Source: Drechslerella dactyloides
Lineage: Eukaryota > Ascomycota > Orbiliomycetes > Orbiliales > Orbiliaceae
Direction: 5' to 3'
Length of the DNA stretch: 64,000 bases
NCBI GenBank assembly: GCA_020064725.1
Contig: JAGTWJ010000003.1
Span: 2,480,001-2,544,000, forward strand
The notes under the pieces: model-generated
Database searches by the model: none
Told to the model about the DNA's origin: nothing
The model's input: the letters and a program-made list of their open reading frames with translations, nothing else
Part shown: one piece after another, positions 54,984-64,000 of the stretch
How the letters are laid out: the number at the start of each line of letters is the position of its first letter
How positions within the stretch are numbered: position 1 is the first letter of the stretch
Position numbers and translations under genes: made by a program

Positions 54984-56941
54984 TAGTAGTAGTGGTGAGA
55001 GGAGGAGGAGGGATGCGGCTGTCTCGATGGGCGGCAGCGACGAGATGAGAGAGAATCAGGCAGGTGCAAGTGACCCGGCCCTCGCTCCAGGCTCCTGGGA
55101 AGCAGCAGCACAGCAGCAGCACCGCAACAGCACAGCAATCAGCGACGAGAATCGGCCCTCCAGGACGTCCCGAACTCAGGGAGGACGGACGCGGACGGAC
55201 AGCTGAGACGAGCAGAGGAGAGCGAGGGGAGAAGACAGGAGGAGGACAGGAGAGACAGCCAGGGAGAGCGAGCGGACGACAGGACACCAGACGACGACAG
55301 CCCGCAGACCCGCAACCGCAGCGCTGCCACATGCAGGACAGCCGGCCAGCCAGCGTGAGCTAACGACGGAGCACTTCAAAACTCTGTAACCAAGCGCTCT
55401 TAGCTCCTCGCTCGCCCCGGGAACGCCCAGCCCAACTTGGTCGTCGCCACGAGCGACTGGGCTAGCCAGCCTGACAGTCCAGAGAAACCAAAAGGACGGC
55501 GGACGGCGGACGGCGCAGGCGGCTTTCGCTCTGGCCAGTCGCATGCGGTGGGCGAACAGGGCCCGCCGACTGTCATACGCGAGACACACAGGTCAGGAAG
55601 GCGGCCGAGGTGATGATATCAGCGACAGCAGCCATTCAAGCCACCGCCCGACGAGAGATCGAGAATGCAGACGCGGGCGAATCAAGGGGACGAGTCAGCC
55701 TGCAGCGTCCTCCGTCCTGCATGTAATGTACGTGTGTGTGTGTGCAGAACATGCGTGCGTACGTCCAGACATTACATGCAGACGTGAATGCCCTCAAAAG
55801 GCACGAGTGGCCAAGAGCAGAATGGTGGCTCCTTCTCTCAGCTGGGACACACCCGAGCTGAAAAAAGGTGCTGCCTTTTGCGCCGGATGTTGCGACGTGA
55901 CAAGAACGGGTAACTTGATGATGGCAGAAACACCAACTAACATACATACTTTCTCTATATGTGTGGATATCTCCCTCCAGCGGAGCAACGATGCGGATGC
56001 AATTCCGGTCGAATCCTCCGCCTCCAGGTGGCTTTTCCTGCGATTCCGGCTGTCTGTTCTGCGATATTGATTGCGATTAAATTGCGCTCGAAAGGTCGCC
56101 CACGCGCGGTGCCAAGGGCGACGGATGGCCGTGCGGCCGAAAAGAACAGAGCACGGGGACGAGCAGAATTGAGCCAAAGATGCTCGATTGGGAAGTGCGG
56201 ACTTGTGCGAACGAGATGTCCCAAGAGTAGACGAAGGGAGAAGAAGGGCCGGAATTAAAGGAGACCCACCTGCTGGAGGAAAAACCGCGGTGGCGCGCGA
56301 GTGGTCTTTTTCGTTGGACGCACCCCGGTTGCCGGCGACAATGATGATGTCAAAATGAAGCGATGGGGGCGGGAGCTTGCAATAAAATGTTGGATCGAGC
56401 GCAAGACGGCCGGGGTGGCTCTTACACACCCACGGACGTTATATTGTCCAGATTGCTGTTGGCGGCAAGAGGCAGGCTTGTATTATATTGCATCCAGTTA
56501 CGGCAGACCTGTGACTTCGAAAGCGCGCCGGAACAGGGGACGCTAGTGCCACAAATTAGATTAAACTCGCCACGCAAGTAATATCGATCGGGCCTGGCGA
56601 TTGCGAGAAGCGACGATGTTCGCCAGGTGATAAAGTATACGGAGCGACGGTCGACCGGGCTGCGTCCGGGAGAGGAGCGAAGGGAGATCGAGAGCGGGAG
56701 ATGGACGGGGAAAGGGACATTAATATAATACACAGCAGTGAAGTCTAGGCGCCGGTGGGAGAGCAATCAGCAGCCTGCGGCCAGCCCTGCCGTTTGCAAG
56801 CATCATCCACGACAATGTCGTCGGCCGTGTGTGTGTACCACACACAATTAGGAATTTCGTGCAGACTTGGTCACGTGCAGGTCCACGACGACGACCTTCA
56901 ACGGGGGGATGTGTTGAAATCGGCCGGGTTGGGAGCTGTGC

Positions 56942-56948
56942 TGAGTCA
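56942..56948. promoter_or_regulatory. TGAGTCA palindrome upstream of the Rsf1-like gene
   Basis: A perfect Gcn4/AP-1-type site about 240 bp before the start codon. A single 7-bp match is weak evidence. Confidence 0.25.
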
Positions 56949-57188
56949 GCTGCAACACAATGCTGCCATTTACGTGAGCCCACCTGTCACCATCCTCCCA
57001 CGCCAGATTTCCATCACCTGTCTGTCGGTCTGCCGCCTGTTTGCCCACCTGCCCGCCCCGGTTAGATTGCCGCAGCAGGCTGGCTCACCCATTCCCAAGC
57101 GATTTTTCCCGCTGCCTGTCGCCCCGTCACAAAAGTCGTTCGCCAGTCGCGTCGCACCTGCTCCTGCACCTGCCCTGACAGATGCACG

Positions 57189-59689
57189 ATGCCTTCGACA
57201 CGCCGGAGCTATCTCCAGAGCATCAACGGAACCAAGCCATCGCCCTCCTCGGCATCGCCTGCTCCTCCCGCTCCTTCCTCCACCCCTTCCACCCAACCAG
57301 CTTCTCATCAGCCATCGCCTGAGCATCACGCTCAGAGAAATCCCCTGCATCAGCAATGGGAGTTTGCCGCTGTCTGGGAATTTCTCTTCCAGTTCCATCA
57401 AGGCCTCAAAAGCCCCTACTACACTGATATCGAGGTGCGTCCATTACCACAAGCTCGGCCTGTACCATAAAGCATCTCCTCCTCCCTCCTCGTACTCTTC
57501 TTCTTCATCTCCTCCCTCCCTCGACTAGCCAGTCAGTCAGCCAGCTAACACGCCTGCCTGTTGCTCACAGCAATTCGCCCACGATCTTTCCACCACAAGC
57601 GGCACTCAGCTCCTACATGATGTCCAGATCGGTCTTCTCAAGAACGTTTCGTCGCAGAGAGGCTTAACGTACGCACGCACCCCGTCTTCTCCCCCGAACT
57701 CAACGGCACAATCTCATACCACAGGAAACTGACTTTCTCCCCCACAGGATTGATATGTTTGATGACTACACTCGACGTCAGTATCTTGCCAAGAAGCCGG
57801 ATGCCAACCCCTTCGGATCCGATATCCTCCCTGCCTCCTTCTACAGCTTGCTGCCCGAAGAGCGAGTTCGAGTTCTACACCAATTATGCATGTGGATCCT
57901 TAGCAAGCCGGAAGCCTTCCGCGACAAAGTCGACCCACACAAAATTGCTGACCAAACCGATTGGGTATGTGCCTCTCCTCTTTACCATTCTCCATCACCA
58001 TCTCCCGCTTATGCAATGTTTTGTAGCGCATCGACCCCATCGGGTGGGACTCCAAGGGTACCTCGTTCTACCAATTCGACAATGGCTATCTATACTGCCG
58101 TACTGAACCCCTCCCACCGGTCTATCAAAAGTGGAAGAGCAGGAAGCATGCGGCTGGAAGATCAGCAAAGCGCCGTAAAGTTTCCGACCTCGACGATGAC
58201 GGCGACGGACAGGAGACCGCCTTGAGCATGAACGAAAACGACATATTCACCTCGCAGATTGAATGGAAATGCGTCTGTTCAAACTTGCAGGAATACAGAG
58301 CATTCGTCGCCAAGTTGGAAAAATCAAAACACCCTGACGAGAAAGAGCTTCGAAAGGTCATCGTGGAGGATATCCTCCCAGTCTTCGAAAAAGAAGAACA
58401 GGTCAGTCTCCATGCCCCCCCCCCGGGAGCTCATCGCCTCGATTCTAACTGGCTTCTTCAGAAACGCAAACGCAAACTCCTCGAAGAAGAAAAAGAGCTC
58501 GCTCGGCTCCAGCTGCTTTCGGGTAGAAAACGATCAGCGAGAGTCGATGAGCGAATGGCCAGACAACGTGAAGCCGAAGAAAAGGAACACGTTCTTCGTA
58601 ACCAACGTGAGGAAATCGAGCATCTACAGCGTGAAGAGATGCAAAAGCAGAAAGAGGAAGAGGTAATCCAGCATCCTTCAACATACCGGAAAGAAAACCA
58701 GCTGCTAACTGCTTCAAGGCGCGAATTGCAAAGCTTGAAGAACGTGAAAGACGCCTCCAAGAGAGGGAATTGCGGGCCAAACAGCGCCAGGAAGAGAAGG
58801 CAAGGCTGCTAGATCCGGATGCCACTGAATCGGAAGACAGCAAGTCCCACGCTAGCAGGAAGTCCTCGCGCCAGAAGGAAAAACGCAAGGCTGAGTTGGA
58901 AGTCGAGGATAAAGACTGGATCTTCGACTGTATCTGCGGCATACATGGCGTGAACTATGTAAGTTCCAGTATCAGCCTCAACACTATATATAGGTATCCC
59001 AGTCAACACTAACCCTTGCCTTCCCGCAGGACGATGGGACGCATAGCATTGCATGCGATAAATGTGGGGTTTGGCAGCACACACGGTGTATAAGGCCGCC
59101 AATACCAGCGGCCAAGGAAGGAACTGTAGGTTTGGGGGCTGGCCCGCAGGAATGGGAGGAAGAGTTCATCTGCGACCGCTGTCGTGATAAGGAGAACGCA
59201 AAAAAGCTCACGCCCATCAAAATCAAGCTTCGTTTGACCCGACCCACGTCCTCCGAAGGAGAAGGCGACGGCAATGGGCTGCGAAATGCTGGCCCCCATA
59301 GCGATCCGAAAGAAGCCAGCAACAGTAACCCTGCAAACTCGGGGAATCCCCCAACTGGAAACATAGCCCCCTCTCTCGAAACTGCTGCAAAGCCACACAC
59401 CAGCACCGAGCAGAGCACTGGCTTTGCTGAGCCCTTGCTCATCACCGCTGCACAAGAGCCACCTCGCAGTTCTCCAGAGGAACCACTCCAGAAACTGCCC
59501 TGCGAACTCCCCCAAGAGCTGCTTCAAGAAGATACTACTCGTTCAGACTCAACGCCCAACGGGACTTCTCATACTATCTCATCTACGGCGACTTCGCAGC
59601 CATCTTTCACGATCGACCCTCCCCAAGCCGAAGCACGTATTAGCGATGCCAATTCCAACAGCATACTACCTTCTAGCAATACTCTCTAG
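57189..59689 (+). CDS. Rsf1-like chromatin protein (DDT/WHIM-type region plus PHD finger)
   Basis: Seven exons (57189-57434, 57571-57668, 57748-57964, 58027-58401, 58462-58662, 58719-58958, 59030-59689) give 678 aa with consistent phases. A short Ser/Pro tail precedes a DDT-like helical region (from about residue 56, WEFAAVWEFLFQFHQGL). The WHIM-type block follows: FYSLLPEERVRVLHQLCMWIL, then WRIDPIGWDSKGTSFYQFDNGYLYCR and WKCVCSNLQEYRAFVAKL. This mirrors human RSF1 (remodelling and spacing factor, partner of ISWI). A highly charged coiled coil (about 313-430) leads to a PHD finger (about 449-505): C-x-C, CDKCGVWQH, C and FICDRC. The last 170 residues are disordered. The likely role is nucleosome remodelling or histone-tail reading in the nucleus. 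Confidence 0.88.
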
Positions 59690-62600
59690 TCAGGGCCGCC
59701 TCTAATCGAACATACATACATCAGCGCACTCTAATTCCGGGACAAACGGCTGGAAAACTCTCTCATATCATTTACATCAAAACCACGTGGTCATGGGGCT
59801 AAGGTTATCCGACCACATGGCATGCGTACCTGTCGATTGGTATTCCGCGCCCTGATATGTTATGTTTCTCGACTTCAATATTTGTTTTTTTTTTTCTTCC
59901 TCATATTTTTTTCTTCTCGCCCTTACCCCTTTGAACTAGATGTTATCTGGAGAAATTTCCTCAACATCAACACCGAATAGATAGGTTGGAAATGGATACT
60001 TTGATGATGGAAGGTAGAATGGCGTTGGTGGAGTGATTCTAGAAATCTTCTCTTTTCTTCTTTTTTTTACTAGCATTCGTCAACTATGCGCAGCTTTTTC
60101 TCCATGAACGAAGACTGGCATAGCATGTACATACTTGCTTAAGTGCGTACTTGACGTGTAATGTAGTATAGACGCAGCCCTGCTCATGCCGCTGGTTACG
60201 AGAGGACCCCTTGCTGCTCGAACAATAGCTGTGGCATGTTCGACACTAGTATCGAGGACGGAGTCCGACATTTGAGAGCCAATCGATCCAGTGCCATGGA
60301 TGGCTACTGTGCCGCCAACAGGTTGTGCAATCACCATCGAACTCTGTCGTATACAATCCATTATGAAATGACAAGCTTACCGTTGGCTCCATTGACGTCA
60401 GGGCCTCATGTAAGCATGGACGGGCTAGATCCGTCGGGATTTGTAATCTTGCAATTTTTTATGCCGCGTGAATACAGAAAACTGTCGCGTCCTAGCTGAA
60501 TATCTCGTGCCTCTGAATTGTTCACGCTGGAGAGACCGCCCACGCGGCTCTTTGTTTTCTTTTTCGCCTTCTTGCGTTACTTTTCTCTCCTTGAAACCCC
60601 AGTCAGGCCCTGTGGAACTTTCTTTCTTCCACGGCCAGCCCCACGGAACTAGTTTCTCCCACCTCCATGCAAAAGACCGTGCAAGATCTCGATCGATCGA
60701 TCGGATGAATGCCAGACCAGTGGTGGCCAGCGAAAACGCAGAAATGCAGCCCTGTGAGGATAAATCCCACAAAATCAACACGACTCGCGATGTTTCTCTT
60801 GGCCGGAATGATACAGTCTTGGTTCGGGTAGTTACACGGAAAGTCAGCAGCAGCTCAGCAGTTGCAGGTATCCGTTATAGAAATGGGGATTCGGATACGG
60901 GCCCTATGCTTCCGGTGTCTTGTTTTCCTTTCATCCCGTTTTCTCGGATCCTCTTCGCCTGCCGCTGCGTGTGTTCAGGACGTCAAGTGTAATGTAATCC
61001 AACCGGCACGATGAGGCTGTATTTACATCCATAGCATGCACGCACGTGGCCTTCCGTCGACAGTGGACACACTGTAGCTGTCGGCAGGGTGTCATGTTAT
61101 CGGCTCTGAATAATGACCGGCCACGCAATTTCATCCTGCAGGGGGGTGCCATGCTGTCTACACGTATGTAGATGCATGTTGGGTTTTCTGGTGTTCAGAG
61201 TGGAAACAAACCTGTTGGCTCAAAATCCAACATTCTAGCCCGCCCCTGGTAGCGTCAACTTTACAAAGAAGAGCCTGGTGTTAAACCATGCCGCAGTTGC
61301 TATTTTTCAAACCGGAGTATCAACGGTTTAAAATTAGAAAACGACAGGAATACCATCCACACGCCCACCCATATATATGCACACCCGCTGATTGGCCGTA
61401 CGCATCCACAGCACAGCGCTGGAGGGCACAGAGGGTCGTGACCGCAGCCATCTGTTTGCTATAGCTAGGTGGACATTCTGCGAGATCGGCCTAAATGGAA
61501 TTCTAGAAGGTAACCAAGCAGCAAGCAGCCGTTGAAACCGGTTTGCTCTAACCTAATATCTCACAAACCTCCGAAGCTACGTATTCTGTATGCTTTTCCA
61601 GACGCTCGCTCCCGAGCTGGAAGCCAAACGGAACATGCGAATTTTCATCTGGAATAGTCTCGGGGATGCGACAAACTTGCTTCGAGAAACAGCAGTCTCG
61701 CCGAGGCCAACTTAGACGGAATGGAGCTTTCGATATCCCCGAAACCACTATGATTAGCTAGACCTGGGGACGCAAATAATATGCTATTAGCAACAGAGTC
61801 CCCGAGACTATGTAGCGGACACCCGGTGAGGAGAAGGAGGAATCACCGTATGCGTGGATAACAACCACTCTTCTATTCATATCATGCCATGTCAAGCAGG
61901 TCTTGCAGGCCTGCAGGCAGCCAGTCAGCAAAAAAGTTTAAACCCAGGGACAGTATGTGCATGTGCATGTATGTACAGCTAGCTGCATGTGCATCCTGTC
62001 GCCTCCCAACGGCCTGCAGGTGCAGCTTATTGGATGCGAGTCAACGGAAAGATCCGACCTGCAGCTCTGCCTACACCAAGAATGACCCTGGATGGCAGTA
62101 TCGATGGGAGCCGGCCTTGATTTCGATTGGGGGTCGATTCGACTAAGGCAACTTTCCCCGATGCGCTATGCACCCCCGGACGAAGTATGCTGCTGTCAAG
62201 TTGTTCCCACAGGATCGATCCCGGAGCTAGCTACTACAGGCCCGTCCTGTGAATATCGCCCTGCGCAATATCCATGGACCAGGGCCATCGAAGACATGGC
62301 GCGATGGCTACTAGCTTGCTCCGCGGACGGAATTTACAGAGAGGGAAAGGTACATACTGGACCCCATAATTATTTTTCTTTTCTCCTCAAATCCATCCTA
62401 CCGGTCTAGCAGAGATGGTAATAGATATCTGAAGCCTTATCCAATCATTTCATTTTCGGTTTTCTCTTCTTCTCCCTTGTATCAACTCTTACCATCCCCG
62501 GTGCTGCTGCTGCGCCTTTATTTTACCTGGTCTTGGGGGCCCGACAGCAAACTGATAGCGTTTACCTCGCCTCTCTGCTTTTCTCATCTTGACCGCTATT

Positions 62601-62819
62601 TTACTTGATTACTATATCTTACCACATGCGGGGCAGTCTGAGATCGAAATAACGGGAGAACGTCTCGATCACCTGCAATCAGATCGTATCGAATCCTCGA
62701 TTGAATCCAACTTTCCAGGAACAACTCCAAGATAAAAACAAATAATTGGCGAGAGCCGACCCCGCTTTGAAAGCCTGGACTGTAAGTGACCTGTCGATAC
62801 TAGCTCTATTCCACATCGA

Positions 62820-63496
62820 TTGGCCCTCTGTGCCACGGGGTTTTCCGGTGTTAGAGCTGTGGTCCTGGGAAACACTTTGGTTCGTCCCCAAGACAAAGAG
62901 TCTGAGGAGAGCGCATGGGAGCAGTTCAACTACCCCTCCCTTCGACCAAGGATTCTACGCACCTTCACACAGCAATCTCCGCAAGTTAAAGTGGGCAAGC
63001 GAACAAAAAGAAAAATCGCACACTGCCTTCCGAGCTCCCTATAGTTTTCTCCCTCGTGCTCCTGAATAAGCTGTTAGTTGGACTGCCCCGTCTACGTCGG
63101 TTAACACCAGAAACTTCAGCAGATCGAGAGAATCCAGTTGCATTACGGGAGGGAAAGAGGCTTAGTCGACTCTTCATCGTTTCTGTTAGTTGTCCCTATC
63201 ACACTGTTGGAGATTCTGCACCGTTGGCAGGTTCCTGGGGTAGCTCTGTTGCTGACTTTTGGTCCAAGCTCACATCTCTTGATACACCGCCCTCAAATCG
63301 GCAGACTGGCTCGCTCCAGCACAAAGCAACAGCAGAGAAGGGGAGTTACGCACCACGCTATCTTTTCAAACATCTGAAACGTGGCGATGGACATAACAAG
63401 AGTCTAGTGCATATTCCCCGGCTTGAGATCTTCTTGGTAGGTTGCCGCCGCGACTCAGTCGACCAGCTCCGATCAATCTTGTATTCCAAAAGTTAG
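62820..63496 (+). pseudogene. possible coding remnant or unmapped exons
   Basis: One frame from 62820 reads GNTLVRPQDKESEESAWEQF and then a basic LRPRILRTF...KVGKRTKRK stretch before a stop at 63042-63044. A different frame to 63496 reads SWGSSVADFWSKLTSLDTPPSN, then a basic region and HIPRLEIFLVGCRRDSVDQLRSILYSKS. The 63056-63496 frame contains no methionine codon. These may be exons of one gene joined by an intron I could not place, a decayed gene, or chance. No family is recognised. Confidence 0.2.
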
Positions 63497-63662
63497 CTCA
63501 CGCATGTCGATATTCCAATGCTAATATCCCTTCCGGTACTTTGGAACGCTAATTAGCCAATTAATTAGCTAGCCAAGCAAAATATTGTTGCAGGCGAATT
63601 TAACGTCTACACGTTTGGTTTTAATTCCCCGAGCGACGAGGGTGTCTACCTGACGAATTGAT

Positions 63663-63680
63663 CGAGCGAGCGAGCGAGCG
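63663..63680. repeat. (GAGC)n microsatellite
   Basis: Four to five perfect units in the terminal intergenic region. Confidence 0.8.
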
Positions 63681-64000
63681 ATAATATATCGATTACCAAA
63701 GCATATCTGCACGCGAGCCGCCGTGCCGTTGTAAGAGCTAGGTACCAGTTGAACTAGTGTTCTTCCAGAACGCCGAAACGAACGGGAACGATTCGAAACG
63801 TCTACCGGCATAACTCAATATCGCCTGTCTTCGCCTACCCTCGGTATCCAGTTACTCATCGAGGGTCTCAGTTTTCCCTCGTTCCCCTTGCGTGTCTCTT
63901 TGAGGCACAACGTTGCTACCAACCCGCACGGAACGACAATAGAACCGACGACACAGAAGCGGGACACCAGAGATCGGTCTGTTACTTGGAAATCAAATCC

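Larger units (their letters stand above)
54431..57188. other. divergent intergenic region between KIN1 and the Rsf1-like gene
   Basis: About 2.8 kb. The KIN1 side is GA-rich on the plus strand, so CT-rich on KIN1's sense strand, with a GGA tract at 54958-54983, as in many fungal leaders. A TGAGTCA palindrome lies at 56942-56948. Long ORFs here are compositional and show no domain. Confidence 0.5.
59690..64000. other. intergenic to window end
   Basis: About 4.3 kb with no well-supported gene. The first 300 bp hold the T-rich 3' region of the Rsf1-like gene. A GAGC tract lies at 63663-63680. Two adjacent frames at about 62,820-63,496 look more protein-like than their surroundings but lack ATGs (see separate entry). 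Confidence 0.45.

Noticed and set aside
63720..63775. tRNA-like 5' half on the minus strand (AGTTCAACTGGTA)
   Set aside because: No B-box or acceptor pairing follows within tRNA length.

Overview
The window reads as nuclear DNA from a filamentous ascomycete (Pezizomycotina). Genes carry several short spliceosomal introns (about 53-113 bp in most, up to about 190 bp, GT...AG with CTAAC/CTGAC-like branch sites). The gene set includes Pex20, a CPC1-type bZIP factor, a mitochondrial branched-chain 2-oxo acid dehydrogenase E2, Kin1, Whi2-like and GCN20 proteins. I cannot name the species from sequence alone. Twelve genes can be read with good support, plus a few weak ones, so gene density is low (about one per 5 kb). 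I saw no mobile element with a readable ORF, no intact tRNA or rRNA, and no CRISPR.

Layout. 1-180: 3' end of the Trm8 tRNA m7G methyltransferase gene (+). 1100-5051: Mdm1/SNX13-type PXA-RGS-PX-nexin_C tethering protein (+). 5439-7724: GCN20 ABC-F protein (+). 8027-8500: small unknown protein (-). 9097-11105: Whi2-like BTB protein (+). 12002-13243: unknown protein (-). 14311-17562: large Ser-rich protein of unknown function (-). 17563-29922: about 12 kb with no supportable gene. 29923-31292: retromer subunit Vps26 (-). 34065-34736: gluconokinase (+). 38367-40090: BCKDH E2 (-). 40794-41924: Pex20 (-). 43957-45639: CPC1/GCN4-type regulator with a two-uORF leader (+). 48466-49867: Caf40/CNOT9 (-). 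50236-50931: possible orphan ORF (+). 51175-54430: Kin1 kinase (-). 57189-59689: Rsf1-like DDT/PHD protein (+). 59690-64000: intergenic, with one possible coding remnant.

Most genes are housekeeping and not functionally clustered. Themes do recur. GCN20 and the CPC1 factor both belong to general amino acid control. E2 (branched-chain amino acid catabolism) and PEX20 (peroxisomal import) lie in tandem on the strand facing away from CPC1. Vps26, Mdm1 and Kin1 concern membrane traffic, membrane contacts and polarity.

The most informative signal is the CPC1 locus. Its leader has a 3-codon uORF (Met-Ala-Ala-stop), then a 66-codon uORF, then about 350 nt with no AUG in any frame, then the AUG of a 305-residue bZIP protein. 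Two perfect TGAGTCA palindromes, the Gcn4/CPC1 binding site, lie upstream. This matches GCN4-style reinitiation control plus autoregulation. The main frame also stays open without an AUG for 753 nt upstream, which would mislead gene callers into an N-terminal extension.
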